64,000 nt of DNA from positions 70,743,528 through 70,807,527 of the forward strand of contig NC_065921.1 of assembly GCF_024586455.1 (NCBI RefSeq), given 5' to 3'. Below are positions 54,345 through 64,000 of this stretch, piece by piece; the first letter of the stretch is position 1; every line of letters starts with the position of its first letter. Position numbers and translations under genes: made by a program. The notes beneath the pieces are model-generated. The model was given only the letters and a program-made list of their open reading frames with translations, was not told the origin of the DNA and ran no database searches. Origin of the DNA: Bactrocera neohumeralis (taxonomy: Eukaryota > Arthropoda > Insecta > Diptera > Tephritidae).

Positions 54345-54960
54345 ACAACTATAAATAATTCACTGAGAGGAAGTCAGTGAAGGTATTAATGGTTCCACTA
54401 TGAATGGAGGTCAGTATATGTCTGAAGTTTGTTGCGTCCGAAGTCTGGTCGGCGTATTGTTTTATGTCGTCGACGCAGTTGAGGAAGGAACAAGGACTGC
54501 AGGGATGATTTCTGCGAAAGCATCCAAGTAAAAACTGCTTGGAGAGAAGTTCGATATGCTCCTCAACTGGGAGTATACGGGCCTGCCTGTGCAGGTGTTC
54601 GATAGAAGACATTTCTGTAGCTTTCTCGTCTGCGTTTCACTGCATCCAGGCGAGCATATTGGAGCGGTGTAGATTAGGAACGGCCGGCCGATTGCCTTGA
54701 ATGTTGCCAACAACTTTCTTTGTTATTTCCCCATGCGCTGCCGGCTAGCGATTTGACAATTTTGTTGCAACTCTGTATTTTGGCAATAATCACGGTCGTG
54801 TGAGGCGTGAAGAAGCACAGGTTTTCGAATGCCACATCCTAAATCTTAGGGTCATTGACGGTAGGAATTTTAACGCCATCGACTGTAATATTATTGTCAT
54901 CTTTACTTCTTCGTCCAGTTAGTGAATATGGTCTCTGGTGATTTGGTGTGTAGGTTCCGT
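54345..54960 (-). mobile_element. Jockey-like LINE, RT C-terminus
   Basis: Minus-strand order: 'TVDGVKIPTVNDPKI' (54895-54850), 'FFTPHTTVIIAKIQSCNKIV' (54800-54745), 'KSLAGSAWG', 'TFKAIGRPFLIYTAPICSPG' (54710-54650), 'TEMSSIEHLHRQARILPVEE' (54615-54555), 'LLSKQFLLGCFRRNHPCSP' (54550-54495), 'YADQTSDATNFRHILTSIHS' (54445-54385). These are the thumb and C-terminal region of Jockey-clade polymerases. Colinear with the plus-strand copy at 60595-61465. Frameshifts and a stop separate the blocks. Confidence 0.85.
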
Positions 54961-55017
54961 GCAGCGGGGAAGGGATCGAAGAAATAGACGTTTGAGCACA
55001 TGCCATCGATTCCATTG

Positions 55018-55090
55018 CACAATTCCCACAACCGGTTTTACGTTACCGAAATTGACCCGGATTTTATCCGGTCAAGAGAGATCTAACCTC
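55018..55090. repeat. GC-rich dispersed repeat, copy 3
   Basis: 'ccggttttacgttaccgaaa', 'ttgacccggattttatccgg' and 'tcaagagagatctaacctcg' match 33605-33695 and, in the core, 29755-29840. In this copy and copy 2 the core is followed by 'gatctaacc'. Confidence 0.65.
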
Positions 55091-55430
55091 GTTTGAATCG
55101 GTAAGTTTTAGAATAAGACAGCTAATGTTTTCCAAATGTAGAGTCTATTTTACCAGATGAAACCCAGTATAAATCCCAAATCCGCTTAAGTTTGGCAATT
55201 GGATGTCATAAGGTGGTCAAATATTTATTCAGACAGCTACAAATGTTGAGAAACCACTTTCCTTGGCATGATTTAATAGTTTCAATGTCAACTATATTAT
55301 ATGGTAAAAGTCTTATAAACTGAACAATTATCCAAATATACACTATATGAGATCTTAGAGACAATCAACCATTTATTATCCCTTACCATATATGAGAAAA
55401 CACCGGGAATTTGGACCACACTTTATTATA
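55091..55430. other. AT-rich, nothing recognised
   Basis: No repeats or open frames of note. Confidence 0.4.
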
Positions 55431-56460
55431 TGTGTGTGTGCTTTACTGCCAACTCATTTTCCATTTCAAACCAACTGATAACTCAACAACAAACACACAC
55501 TCGCCAGTCAGCCAGCCAGGCAGTCAGTCAGTCAGTTATTTGTCAAATTTTTGTAGGCCACGTTAGTGGCAAAGCTGTGCTGTAGCCTGTGCGCACATCC
55601 CATTGCGGGCCAAGAAAAGCACGACAGCTGCCAAGCCAGCTTGAAAAACTAACACGACGACCGCTCCGAGTCGGTCATTTCGTACGCTGTATAAGAGCGA
55701 CACAACAACAACAACAGCGGCCAGCAAAAAGCAACACTCAGACAGCTCCGACGGCAAACGAGCAGCGTTGCATAGAGCCTTACATAATCAACTGAAAATA
55801 AGAAAACAAAAATAAACACTTACAACAACGTCAATTCTACTGCCAACATTACAACAACAATGCAACGCTTTAACCAAGCTTATACGAGCAAAGTGCGCAA
55901 GCAACGGAGTCTTAAGACGCTTGCGGGGCTAACAATCACCGGTAATTTGTTTGGATGCAGTCGACGAAGCACGTGGAAAACGAACAGTAGACGATGATGA
56001 GAAAGAAAGAAATTGGGATAAAACGCATAGACGCGAGCAATAGACACAAAAAGTTAAGTACGTACATGTGTATGTGTGTGTGTGTAATGGAAATGGTAAT
56101 GCAAAAGCGAAGCGAAGTCGATCTCGTTGATGGAATGGGAAATGGAACGCAATTGCTGAAATGCGATCGCAAATCGCGGCTAGGTACATTCTCCCAGATC
56201 ACCTAACCTGGCAGTATTAAGCACGAAATGAAAACACGTAAAATTATGAAAAAACTGCGAAACCGAGAAGAAATAGCAATCGCAAAGTTTGACGAAAGAA
56301 AAGCGCAAGTGACTGCAATAACTAATGGCAAAAGAATACGCCGGGTGACTGACTTCAGCAAAAGTAACAGAAAGCTGCTTAGATTTACAGCAACAAGCGT
56401 GGAGCTAGTTGTAGATTCTTCGGTCGATTAATCGAAAGTCCGAACATACACATCCATATG
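55431..56460. other. Unique CAA-rich block, possible untranslated leader
   Basis: CG-richer unique sequence with CAGT/CAGC repeats (55508-55537) and many CAA runs (55700-55860), as often seen in fly 5' leaders. 'gctgtataagagcg' at 55687 resembles a TATA box but no Inr lies at the right distance. An ATG at 55860 in good fly context (aaca before ATG) opens 45 codons ('MQRFNQAYTSKVRKQRSLKT') to 55997. A second frame, 56228-56431, is basic and unrecognised. No splice partner in the window, so no gene is called. Confidence 0.3.
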
Positions 56461-56569
56461 TATGTATTAAGCAAGCTGTTAACAAGCACAAGCTCAAGAA
56501 AATTGCTATTTATGCGAGCGTCCTTTTTCGTAAAATCTCCTCAAAACTAAGACTATCTTTAGGTCCATT

Positions 56570-57090
56570 GTGTTCCCGGGTGGTAATCAAATTAAGTCTT
56601 GTCCAGCAATTCAGTGATCTGATTCCTGATTCTTTTCCATCCTAGCAAGCCTGTTAAATTGATGCATTAGAAGCTGTGGAATATATGCCGTCTCATCCGG
56701 ATAAAGACTGAGCATTCGCATATAGAACGTTCCAGCGTCTCATCATCCTCCGCGCATACTCTGCATTCCGCTAAATACACTTTTAACATTTTCTGAAGCT
56801 CGGGTCTTAATCGTAAGTGTTCTGTGATGAACTTTACATTATGACTTCATTATGAGTTTACTTTCGTCTTGAAGTAGGAGTTTTCTGGTCTGTTTACCAT
56901 TAACACTAGTCCAGAGAAGTTTTGTGGTATGCCTTCTTTTGGCAGTATTTAAAGACCTGGGCTGTTTCTCCATAGGCCATTGCTTTAAAGAAGAGGCATA
57001 GTCTGGGGCAACTTAAGGAACAACCTTCGAGCCGACTGGGTCAGCTCTTCTGCCTTTTCCTTTTCTACTATTCTTAAATGACCTGTACGG
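56570..57090 (-). mobile_element. I-type LINE C-terminal fragment
   Basis: On the minus strand: 'EKEKAEELTQSARRLF' (57060-57015; RNase H end G-N-E-K-A-D-E-L-A in the family), 'QNFSGLVLMVNRPEN' (56930), 'ITEHLRLRPELQKM' (56830) and 'CRVCAEDDETLERSICEC' (56770-56715), the C-x-x-C zinc-knuckle-like box. Stops between blocks. No tail sequence recognisable at 56570. Confidence 0.7.
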
Positions 57091-57839
57091 AGAAGATTTT
57101 AACCAAGTTACATACTGGGAATTAATTTATTGTAAACACAATGGTACTTAGAATTGGCAGTATGGATAGCTTTAATTGTCGATAATCATTTAGATTCAAA
57201 TTCAAAATTTTTTAATACATACATACCATCTATAAAAATTCTATAAAGCCTTACTTAAAAAGCCGAATATCTCGAGAAGTATTAATGATAGCGATTTTGA
57301 CCTCAAACATTTTTTATAGCAAATAAAATTTCCTTCAAATTTGTCACGTACATTTTTTCTATAGCTCCTGTAATTTACGAGATATATACAAAAAAATGCG
57401 AATTTCATGGAAAAATCGGGTTTAGAGCCCCGTACTACCTCGCCGGTGTGAGCTACGACTTTGTTGCCCTGGGCACTTTTGTAGAGTGAACAATTCTGAG
57501 AAATATGCGTCTAAAGTCACAGTGATGCCATAAAATACCTCTGATCTGTAAGAAATTAAAGATAAAAACTCACGATTGTAGTGTATTTTCTATGGAAAAT
57601 TTTAATAGGCCTTGGTCCAGTTCTTAATGTTAATATTAAGGGCTAAAATTTTCAGGAAATTTTTTTAAGGGTATTTCCAAGGAAATTTCGGGACGGGACT
57701 GAAAATAATTAATAGTTCAAAAAAAAAAAAACACCCTAATGTACATATATGAAAAATTTCTGTAGCAATATGCCTAATTTACATACTATAAGTCAAAACC
57801 GTTTACCAATTCACGAAATATACCAACAATCATTCAAAC
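57091..57839. other. AT-rich sequence, possibly a decayed DNA element
   Basis: 57230-57700 reads like a non-coding transposon remnant. 'aaaaaacaccctaatgta' at 57728 echoes the terminus of the 5461-6383 element. No left partner found, so unassigned. Confidence 0.3.
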
Positions 57840-58500
57840 TGGAAGGTCTGTAGATGCAAATATCGTTGGAAAAAGGGAGTTTGACGATCAGACGTTTCGT
57901 TTGCCCAGGAGCTAGACTACTTGGAACCATGTAAATACGTATACAAAGACAATCTCGGTGTTTGGGTGTCACACGAGTTAAACCTTCAAACGAGTTAAAA
58001 ATAATCTCATGAAACGAACTACCATTTGCGAATCATTACTAAATCAAAACAAAACCTATCCTCTATTGAGACTAAGAAACCGTCAAGAGTCGTGGACGAA
58101 TTGCAGTGAGCCAGCGCTGGTTACTGGTAATGAAAGGTGGGTCACTTACGTGAAGCGAAAACGGTCATTGACAAATCATGGTGAGCCACTGGCGAAGGCA
58201 GGTTTGGCGATCAGAAAAATTTTGTTACATTTTTGTTGGATTTAGCAGGAACATTCTACAAAGAGCTGCTCAAACTCTAAAAACTCTAAATTTGGATATA
58301 TTCAATCCACAATTGAACGCTTTAAAAGAAGCAATAGCCCAGAAGTGGCCACTTTTTGACCAATTGGAGAAAAATTTTCAAGACAACGACCGCCAAAAGG
58401 CATAGATTATGCCTCGCTAGGAGCTCCGGGAGGTTTGTTGGAAGGTTCTTATGCAGCCAATTTATATTGCGAATCTGGTACCAAGAACTTACTACATGTT
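57840..58500 (+). mobile_element. Mellifera/irritans-like mariner remnant
   Basis: 'DNLGVWVSHEL' (57950-57980) precedes the frame at 58009-58245: 'TTICESLLNQNKTYPLLRL', 'VTGNERWVTYVKRKRSLTNH' (first aspartate block GDEKW here reads G-N-E-R-W), 'GEPLAKAGLAIRKILLHF'. Then 'LNALKEAIAQKWPLFDQLEK' (58310-58370; F-H-Q-D-N absent). 'ELREVCWKVLMQPIYIANLV' (58415-58480) replaces the Y-S-P-D-L-A block, so the third aspartate is also lost. Inactive. Confidence 0.8.
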
Positions 58501-59637
58501 ACTGTTTATGACGAATCCGTTTGCAAGTAAATAGATCCACTGAAAATAAGCTTGTGAAAAGGAGCTTGTCAAGAGAAGCTTGGACTATTCCAGTATTTTG
58601 TCGATATTCGATAGAGGTTATATGTATGTATGTGAGTGACATTATGAAGTTTCCTTCAAATGTCACCAAGTGATAGAACAAATCTGTGTAATATTTTAAC
58701 TAAATCAGACCATTTTAACTATGTATATTGAATAAATCTTTCATTTTAATGCAAAACTGATGGATTTCCTTTCCTCAATGAGTATTCCTGAACGGGGCTA
58801 ATTCTCTAAGAATATCTGCGACAATAACACTTAGAACGAGAGCGAACAATCAGCAATCGAATTCACATGCTCTTTCAACCCACAGATACATATATACATA
58901 TATATGTATATGTATGTATATATATACATGTCATCATGTAATATATATTTGTGTGCACACAGTTTTACATACATACTATATATGTATGCGTGCTCTGTAA
59001 ATGCTGGAGCGCAAAACATGCATGACCTACTTTTGGGCCTAGTACTTCTCTCCTCTCCGTCTGCACACTCTTGCCCCTGCTATGCGCCCTGCTCAGCGCT
59101 TGCATGTAATTTTTTCCGTTTTTCTTTTCCAAAATAACTTAATTTTCGATACATTTTCTCACACACAATACACTAATAAGAAAAAACAAAAACAAAAAAA
59201 CTTATCTAAATATGCTGCAACAAGAACAACTATAATATTTAGAACATAAACATTGTAGTATGTATACAACAACAGTTTAAATGATGCTTACAAGCCTTCG
59301 TAAGCCCAATAGTTGTACATACATGCGTATGAGTGTGTGCCGCCTGCCCTGTTACACTATCATTACACACACAGGGTGGTACATATACTACTAGTACTGA
59401 AGTATGAAAAATAAAATCTTACCGACATATGCTTGTCGTTTCATACAGTATAGAAAGATGCTGACTTTGTAATCGCGAGCTTACACCCTTAAGATATCTT
59501 ATTCGAAGAGATGAAGATGCCTGTAACGTACTTACCACACAGAACCCTAAAATAAATTGCTCGAGCAGCGACGGTGAAGTGGTGACAAAGACGCTGGTAA
59601 GTTAGTCGAAAGAGACATTGGACATCTCGACCAACAT
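58501..59637. other. Unique sequence with TATACATA microsatellites
   Basis: A (TATACA/TGTATA)n tract spans about 58883-58990. 59000-59110 is CT/CG-rich and unique. 59150-59280 is A- and CAA-rich. No gene. 'cagggtggtac' at 59371 is discussed in the findings. Confidence 0.4.
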
Positions 59638-59832
59638 TATCTTCTTCTTCTTAACTCTCACTCTAGCTCGCCTTCAAACGGATGTTCTTACGCTACCCAG
59701 AAGATACTTGTTCTAAAACCAGAAGTCGTGAGCTGCTTGAGCCATATGTAAAATAATCGTTTCTGGTCACTCCCAAGTGAATGGCGATCAGAGAACTTTC
59801 CTCACTTGCGTGAACTACTACACATGACTCCG
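59638..59832 (-). mobile_element. RTE-like LINE reduced to leader plus 3' tail
   Basis: On the minus strand the sequence runs from 'cacgcaagtgagg' (59812) through 'ccattcacttggg', 'catatggctcaagcagctca' and 'acatccgtttgaaggcgagc', colinear with the leader at 12902-13040. It then passes directly into 'ttaagaagaagaagata' (59655-59640), the tail seen at 22396. All coding sequence is deleted. About 195 bp. Confidence 0.8.
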
Positions 59833-60594
59833 TCCTGCAAGACAGCATTTTACTTAACCAAACATTTCACTGAACATATCTGTTTCTAAGCATTTGTGAA
59901 ACGTTTAAAACACGAGAGTGATGATATATGCGACATTTTCGGAGGCGATAAAATTAAGAGTTTAAAGCAATACGGGCAAGAAAGGCGGCATCTAAAGAAC
60001 GTATTTAGTACAGTTGCTAATCCCTGACTTAGTAAACCGAAAGTTGAATTCAAAGATAAGTGGAATGTGGTCTACGAAATAGCCGCAAAAATCATGAAAA
60101 CCCAAAGAGCCCGATAACACTAGCGGAGGAGAGAACTCTAAAATTAAAGCTACCATTAAGACGCGGACCAAACAAACGCTAAGCAAAATGTCTAGAGCAT
60201 ATGGAAAGGATTTTGCGACAAAAACTGCACGGGACGGTTTCAGAGACCAACAGAGGTGAGGTGAAGTAAATGCAACTTATCACTCAATTCAGACCTTTAC
60301 AAACGAGTGAACATTGCTCAAATATACTCCAGACTTGACGATGGTTGCGTGGAGGATTGGTACCTGAAGATAAGACGTTTAGTTCGGATTAAAGTTCCAC
60401 ATTGACATTCAGTTCAGGCTTTCGAAAAAAAAAAACAAAAAAAGATATATTGGTATTCTAATATAAAAATCGTTGAAAGCTTTTTGTTTTTGTTTTTTAA
60501 TAGTTTAGATATTATAGAACTCAACCTTAACATGATTTTTCAAAATTAAAATTACAGATTATAGCCCTTTTAGTGCCCTAACAACTCGTCCGAT
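59833..60594. other. Unassigned
   Basis: 59840-60410 shows no motif on either strand; the minus-strand frame 59992-60186 is unrecognised. 60425-60510 is A/T homopolymer-rich. Confidence 0.35.
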
Positions 60595-61465
60595 TTGATG
60601 TGAACTTAAAAACTCCTCATACGACTGCGATTACTGCCAAAGTACGGAGGCGCAATAAAATGTTTAATTCGCTAGCCGGTAGCTTCCGGGAAAATGACGA
60701 AGAAATTTTGTTGCCAACATCCAAGACATACGGCCGTTTAACCATAAACTACAAAACTATATGGTCTAGTAAACCGGATGTAGTGAAACGCAGACAAAAA
60801 AACTTCAGACGTGTCAAAATACACCACTCCGTACAATTATTGGATGCTTCCTGATGTCTCGGATTGATTATTTACCTACCGAGGCCTGCATTCTTGCGGT
60901 CAAGGAACAAAATACTGAAATTTTTTTGCAGAAGCCATCCTTGCAATCGTTTGTTTGAAACGGAGTCCCGACCTAAGAACATGAAGAGCACTTTTCTTGA
61001 TTCCGCGGACTAAATACATATGTAGAACAGTATGCCGACCAGACTTCGGACGCAACGTCCTTCAGACACGCACTGACCGCCATTCATAGTGGAACCATCA
61101 ATACCTTCACCGACAATCGGAATTTTAACATCATTCATTCACTCCTTTCCAGTGAACAGTGTACTTGGAGACCAACCACCACCCATCGCAGACAAAGAGT
61201 TCGAGTTCATTTCGGATAATGTAGCAGTTTAAACGCCTACTAATCCAGAGTCGACCCGACATACCAAATATATATATGTTCTGTGTGAAATGAGTTCGCC
61301 CATGACTCTAACCACCTCATTTCATGCTCAGCGGATCCCTCTCCTTATGGTCCGATCCCTTCAAAATAGCACATTTCCTGAGCTTACTGTTAGACGACTT
61401 CGATGGCGTTTTCGTCATCATCTTTGGCAGGGACTAGTTACAACAACAACAATAACAAAAAACTG
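60595..61465 (+). mobile_element. Jockey-like LINE, RT C-terminus to 3' end
   Basis: 'LKTPHTTAITAKVRRRNKMF' and 'NSLAGSF' (60605-60695), 'TYGRLTINYKTIWSSKPD' (60725-60780), 'CLMSRIDYLPTEACILAVKE' (60853-60910), 'YADQTSDATSFRHALTAIHS' (61032-61095), 'GTINTFTDN' (61096-61120), 'GDQPPPIADKEFEF' region (61165-61215). The 3' end is a 'caacaacaacaataac' tail at 61440-61457. Colinear with the minus copy at 54345-54960 and extends it to the tail. Several frameshifts; the clearest open piece is 60600-60854. Confidence 0.85.
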
Positions 61466-62714
61466 GTTCTTAAAAATATCAGTTGCATTTTTAGACATAA
61501 AAAAAAATCGAAAAACGGGCTTTTAGACAAAAACACCAGAGATGTCCAATTGAATTCAATAAAAGAGCGCATCTAAATACCTTATTATAACGGCGCAAGT
61601 TACTATTTGAATTCTAGTGATGTTGCCACCCTAAATGTTTTATACCAGTTCTTTGATCGATTCGCTACTCACTCATCAAGGTGCTCCGGAAACAAAAGCT
61701 ATACGCAGAAATATTAGTTTTCTAACAAACTTTCCAGTGATACAGAGTTGGCACTGCTATTCAAAAAATACTCAGGATTAAAGAGACACCTTTTGTACCA
61801 CCCTATACTCCGCTTGCATTCAGCATTTGTAAGTTAGGCAGTCACGGCAGCAGCGTAGTCTATAAATAAAAATAGTCTCGGGAAAAGCGTTCATAAAAAA
61901 TGCTTAAGAAAACCACAGCCCGCGCTCTCGTCGCCGCCTGCATGCAGTCTCAGCGGCCCAGCGCCCCAACTACCGGCTCTCTCTCTCTCTCTCGCCCGCC
62001 CTACAAGGCAGCACGCTTATCTATATAAAAAAGTTTTTGTTGTTATTTGCGCTTTTTGATATTTTAAAAGTCTATTGTTTGTTATTATTATCACTGATAT
62101 AGCTTTTTTTGTTGTTGTTGCTACTTCAGTTTGGTGCCTGCAAGGGAATGTAATCATTATTAATAAATTGTTACATACAGACAAGCAACAACAACAGCAA
62201 ACAAAAAGAACAAAAAAAAAAATAATGCTCGTAAATTTTTAAGTAAGTATTTCTTTCTGTTTTTGGAGCTTCACGAAAACTGGGTCAATTTTTATTTGAC
62301 TTCTAATGCATGCAGCAACAAGTGCTCCACACTCACGGCTTGGTTGTTGTCGACGCCAACGGCCGAGTTACCATTTCTGCCGCACATTACAGGCGTGCAT
62401 TTTTTCTTAATATGGTGTATATGTACATATGTATGCATGTGTGTATGTGCGCCCTCTTCGCATGGGGCTAAAAATGTGTTTAGATATGCCCGTACGATCT
62501 TAACATGCAGGGCTGCTAAAGAATTTATTGAGGTAGTGCCGGTGTATTATATAAATAAATATTCATATACATACATACATACATATGTATATGTAGGTAT
62601 GCAATCGTTATTTATGTATGTATGTATTGCAAGTTTTGAATTAAATTTTGGCTAATATACTAGATTTTCCTTCTTTGTAGACATCTGCTTAATTTCAATA
62701 ACTAATTGATTGGG
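61466..62714. other. Unique sequence with microsatellites
   Basis: (CT)n at 61977-61994, CAA/GTTGTT runs at 62030-62045, 62110-62120 and 62180-62205, and (TACA)n/(TATG)n at 62415-62445 and 62560-62630. The 130-codon frame at 62263-62655 is partly microsatellite-encoded and is not called. 61830-62000 is CG-richer and unique. Confidence 0.45.
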
Positions 62715-63530
62715 CTTGGACAGTTCGTTGGTAACAATAATACTATGCAATAGGGTCGAGAACGCGTTGATGACGAACCACGTCCAGGACTGCCATCAAA
62801 AACAACTGATGATCAACAAGTCAAGAAAATACAATAAAAGGTGCTTAAGAATAGACGATTGACAGTCAAAGATTTTACTGGCATAGTTGGCATATCGGAA
62901 GAATCAGTAAAAATAATTTTGAAAAATAATTTGGGCCTAAGAAATGTGAAAGCACGATTGGTTCCATAATCACTCAATTTTTTTGAAAAACAGCAGCGCG
63001 TTAACATCTGTGAAACAATGCTACCAGAATTTCATGAAACGTAAGTATTATTACTGGTGATGAGTCTTGGTTTCATGCTTACAACCGGGAAACAGACGAT
63101 CAATCGGTTGTGTCGACAGTTTTCTTCGATTATCGTGGTGTGGTGCCCTCCGAATTTCCTCCGACCGGCCAAACTGTCAACAAGGAATACTATTGGAGTG
63201 TTGTGAATCGTTTGCGCGAAGCCATTCTTACAAAGAGGCTGAAGATATGGATCCACAACTCTTGGTTTTTTCACGACCACCATCGGAGACTGCATTGATT
63301 CTTAGTGGGTCTTTCGCCAAATTGTCAAGCAATATCGTGCCGCAACTTTGTACTCGCCTGATTTCGTTCCGTGTGGCATCTGGCTATTCAGCGAACTCAC
63401 ACGACGCTCCGGGTAGACCGTTTTGAGTCAATTGAATTAAACGTGAATCGTTGGAACATTCATTGAAGTTTTATATGTAGAATTTCTTCCACAAGTTGTT
63501 GCTGACAAAACCAGCGATAGTAAAGCACAA
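62715..63530 (+). mobile_element. Mariner remnant (DD34D type), vertumnana/irritans-like
   Basis: Order of blocks: 'RPGLPSKTTDDQQVKKI' (62783-62835, HTH linker), 'LTVKDFTGIVGISEESVKII' (62858-62915), 'TGDESWFHAYNRETDDQS' (63055-63105; first aspartate), 'VVPSEFPPTGQTVNKEYYWS' (63140-63200), 'RLREAILTKRLKIWIHNSWF' (63210-63265), then 'HDHHRRLH' where the HHDNAPAHTS block with the second aspartate is scrambled. A frameshift leads to 'YSPDFVPC' remnants near 63350 and 'VDRFESIELNVNR' (63415-63450). About 0.85 kb; inactive, ends not defined. Confidence 0.85.
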
Positions 63531-63599
63531 TGAAAACATTTTATAAAAATGTGGGTGAGACCAATTGAATCGATAGGGGATATCTAATGAATGGTATTT

Positions 63600-64000
63600 T
63601 TAGTCTCATATATTGTTGACTATTATCGAGCAGTTGGTTCAGAATTGTACTTTATTATCATAGTTCTACATTCGAGAGCGGTAACGACTACTATATTCTT
63701 CTTGGTTTCTTTTACGCTGGGCTTTTTTAATTCACGAGGTGCACCCGTTATAATGTCAAGAACTATTTTTAGGCTTGAATAACTTTGAAATTTGAACTTA
63801 CTGAGCTCGCCCAGATTTGAATTCCATAGGAACAAATTGGTCTAAGTATTGTCTTCTATATATATATGAGAGCTTGATCTTTAGACTGACGCGAGGCCTT
63901 GACCTTAGGAACCAATATAGGTCCGCAAAGTAGTCTCTCCATGTACGATTTTATCAATTGTAAGTCCCAGATATTTTGAGCTTGTGCTTGTTGTAGCAAC
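63600..64000 (-). mobile_element. Jockey-like LINE fragment leaving the window
   Basis: On the minus strand: 'LIKSYMERLLCGPILVP' (63960-63905), 'TILRPICSYGIQIW' (63865-63820; the Y-G-x-x-x-W block after the RT core), 'IVLDIITGAPRELKKP' (63765-63720; x-L-R-x-I-x-G-A-P in the clade). Frame 63623-63835 carries part of this. It continues past the window edge, so the polymerase core may lie to the right. Confidence 0.75.

Noticed and set aside
55687..55745. TATA box plus initiator pair
   Set aside because: The TATAAG at 55690 and the best initiator-like TCAGAC (A at 55740) are ~50 bases apart, too far for a standard fly core promoter.
62263..62655. 130-codon frame
   Set aside because: Partly encoded by (TATG)n/(TACA)n repeats; no family resemblance.
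1..64000. CRISPR array, tRNA, rRNA or LTR retrotransposon
   Set aside because: No direct-repeat/spacer pattern, no tRNA B-box in a foldable context, no paired LTRs or gag-pol motifs noticed. The tandem arrays are transposon-derived.

Overview
The window reads as noncoding, repeat-dominated DNA of a brachyceran fly, most probably a tephritid fruit fly. It is AT-rich, has many (CATA)n/(TATG)n microsatellites and CAA-rich stretches, and is packed with decayed copies of repeat families I associate with fly genomes: DINE-type Helitron-like elements, several mariner lineages (including a DD41D 'rosa'-like one), hAT elements, and at least three non-LTR retrotransposon lineages. The organism call is inference; no host gene anchors it. 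I found no convincing intact host protein-coding gene, rRNA or tRNA. The window could be an intron or an intergenic stretch of a large locus.

Layout. 1-665: array of ~150-bp DINE repeats. 1.3-4.7 kb: I-type LINE RNase H fragment, a mariner with both inverted repeats, an RTE-like LINE 3' end. 5.4-6.4 kb: inverted-repeat element whose right end is amplified in tandem. 6.9-8.3 kb: DINE element split by a 310-bp MITE and a rosa-like mariner. 8.7-15.2 kb: LINE pieces, two Helitron-like elements (10.4-11.15 and 11.65-12.70 kb), a mariner. 15.5-15.85 kb: unique block with a candidate exon. 16.4-22.4 kb: mariners, a complete-ended 2.5-kb hAT element with a perfect 8-bp target duplication, a deleted mariner abutting a young LINE copy. 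22.4-23.9 kb: unique sequence. 24-39.5 kb: mosaic of I-type LINEs, RTE-like LINE reverse transcriptase pieces and mariners with unique blocks at 27.7-28.8, 30.5-31.8 and 33.7-35.1 kb. 39.5-47.2 kb: unique block, DINE pieces, ZMYM-like hAT scrap, LINE endonuclease piece, two rosa-like mariners. 47.2-48.7 kb: unique. 48.7-51.2 kb: best-preserved DINE with central tandem repeats, then mariner and LINE. 51.2-52.7 kb: unique, with a paired TTATACCA motif repeated three times. 52.7-55.1 kb: mariner, I-type LINE, Jockey-like LINE. 55.4-56.5 kb: unique CAA-rich block. 56.6-64 kb: LINEs, mariners, a LINE reduced to 5' end plus tail, and a Jockey-like fragment leaving the window.

None of these elements looks able to move by itself: every coding region I could read has stops, frameshifts, deletions or lost catalytic residues. 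The value of the window is structural: precise element ends, nested insertions that order events in time, deletion derivatives that kept both termini, and tandem amplification of transposon internal or terminal segments into satellite-like arrays. Element boundaries given without a target duplication are approximate (tens of bases).
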